Shown piece by piece: positions 11,468 to 24,540 of a stretch of DNA of 64,000 nucleotides. Made by a program: the position numbers and the translations under genes. The notes beneath the pieces are model-generated. The model saw nothing but the letters and a program-made list of their open reading frames with translations. It was not told the DNA's origin and did no database searches. How positions within the stretch are numbered: position 1 is the stretch's first letter; the number at the start of each line of letters is the position of its first letter. Source of the DNA: Parus major (Eukaryota > Chordata > Aves > Passeriformes > Paridae); contig NC_031797.1 in assembly GCF_001522545.3 (NCBI RefSeq), positions 4,483,936 through 4,547,935 on the forward strand. Reading direction: 5' to 3'.

Positions 11468-14400
11468 AGGACAGTTCCCCTGATCCCATGGCCAGGCTGA
11501 ATCCAGACCCCACCGGGATCAGGGAGCAGCAGCAGAGCTGTGCCCTTGCACAGGACCCAGCTCTGGTGACAGCTGCTGGTGGCAGGGACAGGGACACCCT
11601 CGGGACAGGACAGGACTGACTCCCACTCTGGCTCAGCTGGGAAAAGGTGAGCTGGGAAAAGAGCTGCAGCTCTGGTTTCACCAATGAGAAACAAGAAAAG
11701 GCAATGGTTTGGCTGATTTTTGCAATCCTAATCTGAAATTTAAAGCCATTCCTAAGTGAGGTACCTCAGATCCCTTGTCCATAAAGACAGACCTCGTGAT
11801 CCGCATTTCCAGGGTACCAGAAAACCAAATTCTGTGATATCTGTAAAGCCCTGGTGATCTGAGAGCAAATGGAACCAGAGAACAGAAAAAGGTGATTATC
11901 CTGTCAGGTTTGGCCTGGGAGGAAGATTATCCATCTATCTTGCCAGACCTATTTATCGTGTGATTTTCTCCTGGCTTAGCTTTTATCACCTTTCTAATCC
12001 TCCCCATCTAATTCAGACAACATTTTATCTCAGCAGTTCTCACCCTGTGCTGACGAAGGTGGGCTTGGAGCTCTGGGCAGGTTTTACATGAGGGGCTGCA
12101 CAGGTGGGTAGAACATTAATTGCCAGCTAATGAGTTCACAACTTTCAAAAATAAATGAGCTGGTATATTTTTCTAGAAGAGAAGTGTTGTATCTTTCTGC
12201 TGGTCTGTCAATGAGGGAATGGGTTGAAGAACTCCTTTTCTGGAATTTTTAAAGAATGGAACCATTCCATGTAACACACGAATCTAAATGTGTGTGTGTA
12301 TATCTATACCTGTTGTACAATGTGTATTTAAGTGGATGTGAAGTATGAAATTGGTTTCTGGGACAGGAATCATTTGGGATGCATCATTTGAATCAAGCAG
12401 GACTCGAAGATAAATTTGAGGCAGATGATGTTTTTTGAGTATTGCTCATGATTTGAACCCACTCAGGGAAAACAAGGAAATTCCAGGGCTCCCAGTCCCT
12501 CACAGGGTTCAAGATCCAAATCCCAGTGAGATGGAAGTTTCTCTGAATATCACAGCCCTTTGCCTTTTCCCTTTTCATCCCAAATCAATGGGCACTTTCC
12601 CCACCTTATTGCTGGTGAATGCATTAGGGGCTGAACTTGATCATGTCTGCAGCGGTTCCTGGAATAGCTGCAAGCTGAGCACTGGGTTAAGGACAGCCAG
12701 GAGGCTGGAGGGATGATTGTCTCCAGGCAGTCTCCATGGAGCATCCCAGGGTTCCTACAGGCACAGCCTAATGTGGGATTTCGGATGCTGAACAGACTCC
12801 CATTACAGGGCCAGCCATCTCCACACTTCCACACGGAGACACCTCCTTGTTAACATGCACACCAGTGGCTCCAGAACACAGCAGCCCAGTCGGGGCTCAT
12901 TAGGGGTAAAATCATTCCAAGGGACATTGTTCCAGAAAGGAAAGAATTTCATTTCTCTCAGGGTTGGGGTTAGAAGAGCCTGGGTATTTTGCTCAGGGTT
13001 GTGTTGGAGCGTGGAGCTCGGCTGTGCCGGGGGCTGTGGTGGGGTTACCTTGAGAGGGACCCTGGCCCACATCAGGGCACATTAAAATAAATCTCTGTTA
13101 AAGAGGTGACTTTAAAGCCTTTGTGTGTCCTCTGGGAATCTGATGGAGGCTCTGTCTGTGTGCCTGGCTCTGCTCTGCTCTGCCCCAGACCTGCAAAACT
13201 TTTGGGACCAGGAGGGGCGGTTGTGATGAGGACATCTCAGCCCACTTTTACCAGCAGGTATTAAAAACCCCTAAGAATTATCATTAATAGATACAAATGA
13301 GTCACTGCACAGCTGAAGTGTTGACTTTCTCCTGTTTACTGTGGAACAATTAACTAGAACACACAAGACATCCAATGCTTTAGTAATTCAGTGCAAATAA
13401 ACATCTAATTATCAGGTCTGAGAGGGGAAGGACTAAAAAGCAACAAGGATGAAGCCATTTGTCATCTGAGTTTGATTTCCTGTACAGAGTCCTGCACAAA
13501 GTGTGCTGGTAGCTCTCCTCTCCCACGTGTGCCACCGCTCCTCAGGAATAACTCTGATGCCTGTTCATTCAAAGCTCAGCTCTATTTTAAAAATCTACTC
13601 TCTCTGAAAGGGCTGTCTTTAAAAAAACCAAAAAATTGTACAGGAAAAAGGACAAAATTGCCTCTCAACAAAGGGGCCTATCAACAGCCTGTCAATAATG
13701 TGCCAAAGGCCAGAACCTGCCTTTCACAGAGGCTCTGAAGCCCCGACGTGTACTTTGAGAGCAATTAAGGGATGTAAGCAACATGATGATTATCTCATGG
13801 GTGACATTTTCATCGGCTCTTTGGGAAAAAGGAGAGATGGGCTTGAGATGGCTGTGATCAATGTTCATCCCAGCCCCGCAGAAATGGCAGGAAAACTTGT
13901 GGTAGATGGGCCTGGAAATCAAAATGCATAAGGAAAGGAAGGCTGGGAGGAAGAGGTGATGAAGCAGAAAGATTTTAAATCCTAGAAGCTGAAAGAATGA
14001 GTTACATGAGAAGGAGACAACCTGAGAAATGTGAGTGGGAACCTGTGACTCTTCCTTTTCCCACCTCAGGCCCCGTGTCTTCCACCTCCTCACTTAGGAG
14101 GGCACAGCTCCATCCCAAGCGTGAGGAAAGAGGAGCAGAACATTCCCAGGGAGCGAGGTGATGCCTCAGGGCTGACACGGGCTGTGCTCCCTCTGCTCTT
14201 CCTCCAGAGCAGGACAGGGTGCAGTGGGAGCCTCAGCAGGAGTTTTTTGCTTGGGATAATGCAATATCCCAATGGGGTGAGAGGAGCCCCAGCCCAGGGG
14301 CAGAGACTGGCTCAGGGGATGAGCTCAGCCCCAGCTCTCCCGGCTGGACTGGGGGAGCAGAGCCCGCACGGACTCTGCTGCCACAACCACACCAGGGCAG

Positions 14401-15784
14401 GAGCCGAGCAGGAGTTCAGATGTTGCACATGCCCAGCTGCTGTGGAGCTAGGCAAAATGTTTCATGGAAATCACATCTGCAAAAGCACATTTGGCTGCAG
14501 TATTTCCCCAGTTTGCTGATTTTCTTGTTTAGGAAAACAAACTTAATTGCAGCAGAACAAAATGTTGCTTAGTTTGCTATAAAAATCTCCTTCCTAGATT
14601 TCATTTTATATAAAAAATTAGAAATGTTAATGTTGAGGGAAAGAAATTATTTTTTAAGTGTTCGGAAATCTCCCTTGTCCCAAAAGATCCTGTTGTATCC
14701 CCAGCTCCTCCCTGCACGTATCAGCACACAGGAGCACATATCCAAATTTCTGTGTGCACCCCCACAAGTGTGCACTCACATCCTGGGCAAACAATTCCAG
14801 GCAGCTCTGACAGGCATAAAGCTGCTCTGCATTCTCCAGGAGTGCCTTTTGAAGAGGATCTTAATAATAAAAATAATGTTATGTTACTAGTTAAACACTG
14901 GGAATAATTCCTCTATCACAGGCAAACTGTGCTGAAGCCGGGAATGAACCCACACGTTCCCTGGGAGGAATCCCCAGGGTCCCAGCAGGATGCATTAACA
15001 GCACATCTCTCCAGCGAGCCGTGATGGGAAGAGCACGGAGCAAAAAAAAAGGTAAAGTGGTTAAAAACAACTTGTATTTTTAGAGCCCAGTCTCCCACAG
15101 AAATCTTCCGAGATGCTGAGCTCTCCACTTTTGATTTGCAAGGAATAATAGTCTGGAAGCCCAGCTGAGACTCCTGGGCTGTAAATTTTCTGTAGTGTTT
15201 TTCTCCAGACCCATTTGCTGTCCTGCTAATTAATCCAGGTAATGGCTGGGTTGTTTTTTTCCCTTCAGCAGCAGTTTTCCTTTTTGTTAACACGAACAGA
15301 GAGAACCGAAGAACCGATCTCTCGAAGGATCCTGGCTGGCAGCAATATCAGCATCTGACTGAAGAGAACTCAGCCGCACGCATAATCCTCGGGAAAATTC
15401 ATCTCCACCCTCCCGCAGACCCCGGTGAGAGCCCTTGAAGTGGTAATTAAAGTCTATTGAGTGGCAACTGCACCTGTTTAGAGAGGAGAGTGCGGGTAAG
15501 AGGTGCACAAAGGGAGATGAGCAGCGCGGAGAGGAACTGCTGGAGGTGGGGAGGAAGAGAAGTGGAAAGAACGGGGGAAAAAGTATTTGTTGGTTTGTTG
15601 AAGTCGATCCAATCGCTTGTGCATTTCCATCCTGCCCTAGATTTGCTCTCTCCCCGCTCTCGCAGCCACTGATGGAAGCTCCGGGGGTTTCCCCACCAGC
15701 CCGGCCCGGCCCCGCCGCTCCCGGGCTGGAAATCCGCAGCTCCGGGAGGACCCGCGGCAGCTCCGGGGCACGGACACCGCTGCA

Positions 15785-15927
15785 GCCCATCCCAGGGACC
15801 CTCATTAGTAACCCCATCCCAGGGACCCTCATTAGTAACCCCATCCCAGGGACCCTCATTAGTAACCCCATCCCAGGGACCCTCATTAGTAACCCCGTCC
15901 CAGGGACCCTCATTAGCAGCCCCCCGC
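15785..15927. repeat. 27-bp minisatellite, five copies
   Basis: Five copies of a 27-bp unit containing CCCAGGGACCCTCATTAGTA. The AGGGACC core repeats at 15794, 15821, 15848, 15875 and 15902. The copies are nearly perfect. The last one changes TAGTAAC to TAGCAGC. Confidence 0.95.
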
Positions 15928-16979
15928 TCCTCGGGACACGCCGGCTCTTGTCCCTCTGTCCCCGGAGAGAGCCGGTCCCTGTGTGCCAGCCCCGGAATCA
16001 CCGGCGTCTGGGGGCTCTGGCAGACGGGGCCGAGCGCAGAATCCCGGCAGGAGCAGAGGGAGATGGAAGGGACCGGAGTGGGGCAGTGCCTGTTCCAGTA
16101 AAGATGCTGGGCTTGCCCACATCCATTGCTCCTGGCTGTTCTGACCCGGTGTCACCCCAGATGTCCCCACGATCTGTAGGAGAGACCATGCAAAATACAC
16201 TTATTCATAAACTTTATTAATGGATTTTTACAAGGCTCGGGGAGCCAGAGACCAGTGCTGCTGAGTGATCTAGGTGCAGGCTCCAGGAAAATATTTATTC
16301 TGAGACGCATGGCTTGATCACAGAGTTCCTGGCTCCTTCTGTCCCAGTCCCAGTGTGACCTCGGATGGCAGCAAACAGGGTCCCAGGCTATTTGCCCTAC
16401 AGATGAGGCTCTAAAACCTCAAAGACTCCTGCAAAAGCTTTTTATTGTAGGAGTAAATAATCACCCCTTACACTCTACACAGGCATTACTGATGCCCTTG
16501 ACTCCCCTTGTTCAAAACTCCATTGTTTTAGGCGGCACTAGAGCAGTAATGTGGGCTTTGTCCCTTATCACTGCAATTCCATGTGTGCCCCAGAATCAGC
16601 TGGGCTGAACCAGGATTGCTGGGGTGAGAACAGGAGGGGACAGAGGTTCATCCTGAGAGCACCCCGAGGCTGAGCTGAGCAAATGAGTCAGGCAGAAGAA
16701 TTCCACCGGTGCTGGCAAATTTTTCTCTCTCGCTGGACTTGATGGCAAGCAGTCCCCTGTGAATCCCTGACCTTCACACTCCACAGGCTGCCTGGGATGG
16801 CTCACAGAAACCACAGGAGATTTTTCCCTGCTCCTGATTGTCAGAGCACACAACAATTCTGGTGTGAATGTTGTTGCATCTGCTTTGGACAAGTCCTGTC
16901 AGCAGCACCTCTGCAGCTTCCCAAAGCTGTGCCAGGACGTGCTTTGGTGTGAATGAGGATAGGGAAGAACTTACACTCA

Positions 16980-17120
16980 GAGAGTCACAGAATCCCAAAT
17001 GGTTTGGGCTAGAAGAACCACAAAACCTGTCCAGTGCCGCTGCTGCCATGGGTGAGGACACCTTCCACTGTCCCAGGCTGTTCCCGGCCCTGTCCGATTC
17101 CATTGACTGTTCCAGGTGGG
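16980..17120 (-). mobile_element. CR1 LINE fragment
   Basis: Reverse-complement CR1 3' region: GAGTCACAGAATCCCAAATG, then GTTTGGGCTAGAAG and later CTGCCATGGGTGAGGACACC and CCCAGGCTGTTCC. Moderately diverged. Confidence 0.75.
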
Positions 17121-18683
17121 ATTTGAAATGAATTGGGTGTCTGATCCATTTGGCTGCAGTTTGTGGAGACAGACAGACATCCCTGGACAACAGGATAACC
17201 TGCCAGTCAAGTCCTGTCCCAGGGTGAGAGGGATTGCTGGGCAGGGAGGCTACATGACACCATTGGAAGCCCAGCTGCCACAGAATCCTCTCTAAAATAC
17301 CCTCCTCACCTCTTAAATTCCAGTCTTGTGCATTAACCAGCTCACTGGGTGGAAGGGCACCGTGTGATAACTCACCTTGTTTCTGCCTTTTGACTCCCAA
17401 ACACTCCTCTCTCATTTTTCCCTTTTAGCCCTCCTGTCCCTCGGCCCTTTTCTCTCTCCACCTTTCCTCTGATTGCTGAGCAGCTTTTTGACTTTTCCAT
17501 CAATAAGTCTAAAGAGCATTTGAACCTCTCTGGTCCCCCTTCTCTCCTCCCTCCAGTTCCAAATCAGGCAAGCTCATCGATCAGAGGAGCTCAGGAAATA
17601 TCTGGTGTTTTGTTGTCAGGCTGATAATAACATTGCAGTTGTGAATGGGCTGCTGCAGGCCTGATCATGGACACCTGCAGGGTTTGTTTAATTGCATTTA
17701 ATGACAAATCCTATACAGAGGAGCATTGCCAGAGAGATTTATTATCCGCCAAAGAGGCAAAGCACAACAGCTCAAAATATAATTTGCACTGAGCATTTTT
17801 CCCCCTGCCTCTCTTTAAAGCACGGTAATAAATGACAAATCGGGTAAAGTGGGAGACATGGGGTTGGGGAGGAGGTGGGGGGCAGAGGACAGAGATTGAA
17901 ACCAAAGGAAATAACAACAATAAGGCCACATTGTTCTCTTTGCCCTCCCTGTGGTCTGGTGTAGAGGAAATACTGTTTGTTTAATTTACAGCCTGGAAGT
18001 GCAGCTGGGGATCTCTCTGTGATGAGCCTGGCAGAGATAGCTGGAGGCCAAGAGTCCCCACTCTTTCCAGACAGGCTTTTTCCCCCTGTTCTGCAGCTAA
18101 GTTTAGCTGCCATCCATAGAAACAATTACTGAGGAGCCTCCCAGTGCTGGGGAGAGGGGCGAGGTCCAGCTGCCACCAGCACAAGGAGCCACATCCCTGA
18201 AATCTCTGGGACAAACCTGAAGTGGCAGATCCCTTCCTGACAAATATCACACGGAGAAATACGGCCCCACAGAGACAGTCTAGACAAAAACCTCACACGC
18301 CTCCGAGGCTGCGATTTATGTTTCCTGCTGAACACCTCGCTCTGAACAGGGAATGTCTGGCTGTGAAACCAAGAGAGGAGCTCTTGCTCACACGTCTCCT
18401 GTCTTGATTTTTACCAGTCTAGCAATGATTTGTGGTAAATCCCTTCGTGGAGCTGTGTGCCAGAACAAGGACTGAAAAGTGTCCTTGTCACCTGGAATTC
18501 CAGTCCAGCTCAGCGCCTCCCAAGCTGTCTTCTCTTTCAAATTCATTCTTCTTTACAATTCATCCTCTCTTCCAGTTATCTTGGGCTGAAGACTGAAATG
18601 GCCTGAATTTTTATTTCTAAATATTGTCTCACTCCCCAGATGTTTTCACTGCAAACTCACCACTGTTCCACTTGATATTCAGA

Positions 18684-18760
18684 TTAGAATCACAGAATAC
18701 CCTGCCTTGTAAGGGACTGACAAGGATCATCCCAGTCCAGCTCCTGGTTAAATTTTACCT
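18684..18760 (-). mobile_element. CR1 LINE fragment
   Basis: TTAGAATCACAGAATACCCT followed by AAGGGACTGACAAGGATCAT and CCCAGTCCAGCTCC resembles an antisense CR1 3' end. Confidence 0.65.
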
Positions 18761-19931
18761 GGGAGGTTTGGGGTGACAGCAGTTTTATACAAGAACACAT
18801 CCCCCCCAGCAGTTGGCTCTGTCCTTACACAAACACGGTGTTGGGTAACACCTGGACCCGTTTTTATCTGATTTCCTGGACAATGGCAGTATCACTAATG
18901 CTCCCTGTTAAATAAGACCACCTGGACATCTCCTGCTATCAGCCCCAGCTATCACAAACACCTCTGCTACCTAGGCCAGCACAAAGGGCTGTTATCTCGA
19001 GCAGCACAAGTCCCCAGACTGAAACACCCATCTGGAGATAGAATAAAGTGTCCATAAAAGCACATGTGTTATAAAAAAGGAGAGGGAGGGAGGGATGGGA
19101 CCGCTCCCCACGAGCTCCCACAGGGCACAGCCCCTGCAAACCCAAACCCTCTCCTGCTGCTGCACTCTTCATCCTCCCGTGGAAGGAGCAGCTGAGGAAT
19201 GGCTTTATCTCTTTCTCTTTTCCCCCACCCATAACAGTTGGGTGAAGATGGGAAGAGGCTGTTCCCTGCCTGATTTCAGTGGCTGAGGTGAGTAAAGCTC
19301 TGCTGGACAAGGAATAAAGTCAGATCCTTTCCATGGGTGTGAGCCAGCACTGTCCTTCCACATCTCATCCATGTGAGGGATTAACAGAGAAAACCTGGGC
19401 AGTGAAAGAAAAGCTGGACCTGAACCAAAGATTGCTCATCAACAAATCCAGAAAAAGGGAGCAGCAAAAAGGGTTTGTTTTCCTTGCTTAAATCAGCCTC
19501 TCAGCGGGATTCCAGGAAACTCGGCACTATCATTATCTTTCTCTTTGCACAGTCCTTCTCTCCCGTGTTCCCCAGCATATGTTGCATTTGCTTATTGTAG
19601 TCAGACTCGTACACAACTGGGAGACAGACAGCTTGGCAGAGCTCTCCTAGAGAAGTTTATCACAGGGTAAGGCAGGAGGAGCCCCTGCTGAGCCCTGATG
19701 TCCCTGTAGAGTCTCCAGAGTGAGAAAATGGAGCAGAAACTCACGGGAACAGCACAAATTGGAGGGATGATTACAGGGAGATTTGATGTGGTCTCAGGAG
19801 GAACGCTGCAAAGGGCAGCATCCATCCCTGAAGGAGAGACAGGAACAAGGATTACAGGATGAGAAGAACTGAGGAAGGATGCTGGGAGAAGACGTGCGGG
19901 AGGACGTCCCTGAGGAGGAAGTGCTGCTCTC

Positions 19932-20023
19932 CTGGCCTGGCTCTGTGTGGAAGACTAGTGATTTTGTTGTTGTGTTTGTAAAGGTGACAACAAATCATAG
20001 CCTGCCATACAGCCCAGGCTGCC
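19932..20023 (+). ncRNA. MIR7-3: mir-7 microRNA precursor (mir-7-3 by position)
   Basis: The 5' arm at 19948-19971 carries the complete mature miR-7 sequence as I know it, including the seed GGAAGAC. The 3' arm at 19988-20009 begins CAACAAATCA and ends CTGCCATA. The arms pair around a short loop (about 19972-19987). The stem continues outward, with GGCCTGGCTCTGTG pairing with CAGCCCAGGC on the far side. The mature strand is identical among mir-7 family members, so the locus number rests on synteny: in human, mir-7-3 lies just upstream of FEM1A. miR-7 is a neuroendocrine microRNA enriched in pituitary and pancreatic islet cells. The hairpin is probably processed from a plus-strand non-coding host RNA. 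Confidence 0.96.
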
Positions 20024-22489
20024 ACGGCCTGGGTGTGTGAGTGTTTTGGGTGCTGGAGCTCTTGTCATGGCTTACGCTGCTCCTCAGTCCAAATGTCCCC
20101 CAGTTCCTTCTTCGGCCCCATTTATACCCTGAGTGTGATGTCCTGTGGTCTGGAACATCCCTGGGGTCAGCTGGGCTCAGTCCCAGGCACCCCCAGCCCC
20201 TCCCCAGCATGGCCAGACGAGGCCACTCACTTGGCTCTGAGTGAGCCCAGCAAGAACAGAAACATCTCTGAGTTACCAGCCCTGTGCCAGCACAAACCCA
20301 AACACAGCCCCAGAGCAGCCACTGAGAAGGAAATTCACTCTGTCCCAGCTGAAAGCAGCACAGGACCCAAGGAACCTGCCCCAAACACACCAGAGCAGGG
20401 TCAGGGCACTTGGACACTGCCAGGACCTCCATGCCTGGCAGGGCTTGTTTGGAGAGTTCAGCCCATTGCTTCCAACAGGGCCTTAAAATATAAAGAGCAA
20501 ATTTTCAACACCATTCAGAGCCTCCATTCTCAAAGGTATTTAGGTGTGAAAATGAAACTCCTGAATCCTGCCGAGGCCAGTGGTAAAAGTACTAAAATAT
20601 CTTTAATAATTTGGGTTGTTCATGCTGTCCAGCACTTTTCTCCTTTTCCTTTTTTTTATTTTAATTTACCAGGCTCAGCACTGCCCACATCACTGGTACT
20701 GTGGCAGATGTGATTTAGGAATCACACGATGGTTTGGGCTGGAAGGGATCTTAAAGCCCATCCCAGTTCCACCCCTGCCATGGGCAAGGACTCCTTCCCC
20801 TGTCCCAGGCTGCTCCAAGCCCTGTCCAGCCTGGCCTTGGACACTGCCAGGGATCCAGGGGCAGCCACAAATCTGTTGCCAGAACAGTTTTAAACCTGTA
20901 CAAATTGCTGTCATTTGATGGTGCCTGAAAGAAAAGATTCAGGTTTCATAAACCACAACGTCTCTCTCTCCCCGTCTTTTACTTCCCCACTGACAGATTA
21001 AATCCACACAAAATTCCGAGGGCAGCAGTGCAGCCATTAATGCTGCAATGGCCAGGCTGGTGTCTGATGTAAATGAAACTTTGATTTAGTGTTCCCCCAG
21101 AAGCCTCCCCAGCGTGTTCATCCTCTGCAGGCTGATCAAAATCCTCCCTCCCAGGTACCCGCGGCCTCGTGGCCCACATAAGCACAGAAAATAATGTCAT
21201 CAGAGCCCTGCTGATGGAGGCAGTTACAGGACAAAGGCCCTGCAGCAAGGTGGGGATTGGGTCATCGTTCCTGCTAATGTCAGGGTGCCATTTCTCCCTA
21301 TTTTTAGAATTGTTCCCTTTGTACAGCAAATTGCTTAACTATAGAGACAATCTGGTGTTCGCTGGCTTTGGGAGCAGGGACCCATCTTCCCTGGCTTCAG
21401 GAAATCACACAAACCACTGAAAGCTGGAGATGGATAAAACCTGGGAACACAGGAGCCTGCAAACCTCAATTTACACTGAAAAACCCGAGGAGCTGCTGCA
21501 GCCCTGACTGAGCACAAAGGAAGTTTCTGCAGGTTTCTAAATTATCCACTCTGCTTCAGAAGGAAGAATAAATCAGTACTGACTCTGCTCCTCAATTATT
21601 TTGATGCTTTTGGAACTCTTAGCACAGCTCCAAACTTCATTGCATTTTGAGGGAAGAGATGGGGAGCAATGGATTAGGAATTCTGGAGCCTTTCACATTG
21701 AGGATGTTCCAAACCATCCATCCCAGCCCTTTGTTATTCTCCACCTTGTACATCGTGGTTGTCCCAGACACCTCAGCATGGATTGAGGCTCTTTGGCTTC
21801 AAAGCAGAGCAAACACGAGCTGTAAATTCCAACTTTGCAGCCTAAATAAGCCAGACAGAGAGAGAACAGTTATTGTTCCTGTGTTATTGGCAGGGAATTG
21901 AGACACAGGAAGATAAAATGACTGGCCCAAGGTCAGCAAAGGAGCCTCCTGTAAAGGTGAGGGCTCAGCCTGGATTTCTGAAGTCTCTGCCCAGTACTTC
22001 AGCCATCCATTCACTTGCTCTTTAAGTACCCTGTCATTATTTCTGTGAAGGAAATTATGCTCCTCCTGCAGCAGCCAGCACCGTGTAATTCAGCTTGTCT
22101 GAAAGGGAATATGAAATGGCAGTTTCACAAAAAATTAACCCTCCTGCCACGCAGCCTGGCAGCCCTGTCACAACGTCTCATTTTTTATCTGCTCTTCCTC
22201 CCATGGGGATTTAACTCCCCTCTTATTCCCAGAACTCTGGCTGGGGCTCTTTCTGTGTTATCCCAAAAACCCTACACAGGTGTTCCCTGTGGGGGACTGG
22301 AGGGGAGGAATGAGGGGGTTTGAGCCCCCATTCCTGCCCAGATGTGGGGATTCACCCACCTTCCTGAGCTGCTGCTGGCACGGGGAGGAGCAGGAGCTCA
22401 GCAGGAGCAGCCACACGTCCCTGACACCCTCAGAGGGATGGCACACATCCTTTGTTCCCAGCTGTGGAAGTGGGAGCTGTCCAGGAAAG
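20024..22489. other. Non-coding interval between mir-7 and FEM1A, part 1
   Basis: Contains the CR1 copy at 20715-20880. The rest is unique sequence with no recognised gene. A 226-codon plus frame at 20033-20713 overlaps the tail of the mir-7 stem and has no protein resemblance. Confidence 0.4.
20715..20880 (-). mobile_element. CR1 LINE 3' fragment
   Basis: A good antisense CR1 match over about 165 bp: AATCACACGATGGTTTGGGC, TGGAAGGGATCTTAAAGCCC, CTGCCATGGGCAAGGACTCC and GCTCCAAGCCCTGTCCAGCC, ending with GCCTTGGACACTGCCAGGGA. Confidence 0.9.
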
Positions 22490-22795
22490 AGCTCCAGCTT
22501 TGGAACAGCCTGGGAGAGCTGGGGGGGCTCAGCTGGAGAGGAGAAGGATCCAGGGAGAGCTCAGAGCCCCCTCAGGGCCTGAGGAGCTCCAGGAGAGCTG
22601 GAGAGGGACAAGGGATGGAGGGACAGGACACAGGGAATGGCTCCCAGTGCCAGAGGGCAGGGATGGATGGGATATTGGGAAGGAATTCCTGGCTGGGAGG
22701 GGGACAGGTCCTGGCACAGGTGCCCAGAGCAGCTGGGGCTGTCCCTGGATCCCTGCAGTGCCCAGGGCCAGGCTGGACAGGGCTGGGAGCCCCGG
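22490..22795 (+). mobile_element. CR1 LINE 3' region, low divergence
   Basis: About 300 bp of the CR1 3' region in sense orientation: GAGAGCTGGGGGGGCTCAGC through GGATCCAGGGAGAGCTCAGA and GATATTGGGAAGGAATTCCT, then the usual AGAGCAGCTGGGGCTGTCCC. The first half is almost identical to the inverted copy at 33805-34065. That marks a young CR1 subfamily. Confidence 0.88.
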
Positions 22796-23394
22796 CCCAT
22801 AAAGGCTGGGGGTGAGGTGATGAGGCTCCAGCACATCCCACGTCCAGGGATCTGCAGGGAGAGGTTCCTGTGACACTTCTGCTCTTTATTCTCTCATTAC
22901 TGAGAAATTTCTTATTAATGGAAAAACCATTTCCATCAGCTGCACTTTACCCCACAATGTCTCTGAGCCCACCCAGGAACGGGGGCGGGCTCTGAGGTGG
23001 ATTTGGGACCTAAAAACCTGTGTGGTGTTCTGGTGAATTCCTAATGGATTCTATGGAGGGGAAATTAATAGGAAGCTTTGCTTAATAGATACTTCAGATA
23101 AAAGAGCGAGTGCATCTGGTCACCATGGCAACACGAGAGCCAGCGGGGAGAGGAAATGTCACCGTGTCTGTGCCTTGACCTGCAGCACAAACAGCCTGGG
23201 AGCTGGGGGTTTGCACTGCCTGCTCCCAGAGGGGCCAGGGACAGGGACACGGCACTCCCGGGCTGGATAGCCACAGCTCAGGAACAGCCAGACACACCCA
23301 GAGGGTTCACCGCGCTCAGATGGAACTCGTGGGGCTTTTTCTGGGTGAAAACATGATGAACTCGTGGCCAGAGTTGTGTGTTCCCCCAGCCCTG

Positions 23395-23465
23395 AGGGAG
23401 AGGTTGGACTTGGTGATCCTGGAGGGCTTTTCCAGCCTGAAGGATTCCCCGGTTCCTCCTGTCCT
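23395..23465 (+). mobile_element. CR1 LINE 3'-end fragment
   Basis: GAGGTTGGACTTGGTGATCC followed by TGGAGGGCTTTTCCAGCCTG is a sense CR1 3' end. Confidence 0.75.
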
Positions 23466-23554
23466 GATGTGCAGGGAGCTGCCCTTGCACAGCACACACA
23501 CCCCGGAGATGTTTGAGGAACCTTTGCCCCTTTTCTTCTCAAACACCAAGTCAC

Positions 23555-23715
23555 TGTGGCACAGAATTCCAGAAAGTTTTGAACTGGAGTAACCTGAAAT
23601 CCCACCCAGTGCCACCCCTGCCATGGCTGGGACACCTTCACAGTCCCAGGCTGCTCCAAGCTCCATCCGGCCTGGCCTTGGGCACTGCAGGGACTGCCAG
23701 AACCGCTCTGGGAAA
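23555..23715 (-). mobile_element. CR1 LINE 3' fragment
   Basis: Antisense CR1: GCACAGAATTCCAGAAAG, then CACCCCTGCCATGGCTGGGA, GCTGCTCCAAGCTCCATCCG and CCTGGCCTTGGGCACTGCAG. It lies 90 bp from the sense fragment at 23395, so the two form a small inverted pair. Confidence 0.85.
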
Positions 23716-24540
23716 TCCATCCCAGCCCCACAGGGAACAATCCCCGGGCACAGACCTCGTGTGGGAACTCTGCCATGGATCTCTGGCTCCAGGAGCAGCT
23801 GCTGCTCCTGGGGACTTTCAGAAGCTGCTGAAGTGAAATCGGGCTCCTGCTGCCTGTTATGCAAAAGCAGTTTCTTAGCAACAAAAGTGATATTCTGTGT
23901 GAAGGCAACAGGCATCAGTGGGATAATCCACTGTAATTCCAGACAAGACCTAAAACGGGTGGATGGACTGAATAATAATCATGACAGACAGAATAATAAT
24001 AATGGAAATAATGAGACTAAGCTTATTTCCCTGGGTAGGAGAAACCCAGCTATAAATAAAATACAATGGGAGAAACCCTGTGCCAGTTTTCTGTATAAAG
24101 ATTAGGGACACTTAAACTCAATTTATGCCCTAAAAATAGACTTTGGTGAGTAAAGCTTTGCTCATCTAAGTGGAGCTATTTATTGCTTGTTTTTCCTCTC
24201 TCCGGCAGGTATTGTCACTCAGGGATGGAGCCAGCTGGACATAATGTCCCGTGGGGGGAACTGGAGAGAATAAATCTGTTTTCACTGGTGGGGACGAGGC
24301 TTTGCCACTTCCAGGGCAGGAAACTCCTACTTTAAAACGCACCACCCGACCTGTGCAGGGCCGTGGGCTGGGCTGCGTTACAGCCCAGGACATTATGACT
24401 TCATGAAACCTGCAATTAAACCGCGTCAAATTAATGATGTGCAGCCGCTGTGTTTTGAAGTGCCAAAACATCAAAGAATTGAAGAGCAATGAAAGCGCTG
24501 TGAAAGCAGCACGCGCCTGGACAGTGCCTGGTCCGCGCGG
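23716..24540. other. Non-coding DNA upstream of the FEM1A promoter
   Basis: Unique AT-richer sequence with an AATAATAATAATGG-type low-complexity patch near 23990-24010. No gene is recognised. Confidence 0.45.

Larger units (their letters stand above)
9531..19931. other. Long non-coding interval before mir-7
   Basis: No coding gene is recognised across about 10 kb. It contains CR1 fragments (10165, 16980, 18684), a 9-bp array at 11401 and a 27-bp array at 15785 at the edge of a second GC-rich patch (about 15660-16100). Open frames are short or repeat-driven. Probably intronic to the mir-7 host transcript. Confidence 0.4.

Noticed and set aside
20033..20713. 226-codon plus frame after mir-7
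   Set aside because: It overlaps the hairpin tail, has no family resemblance and ends next to a CR1 fragment. Chance frame.
23159..23908. 249-codon minus frame
   Set aside because: It runs through two CR1 fragments and has no reverse-transcriptase or endonuclease motif.
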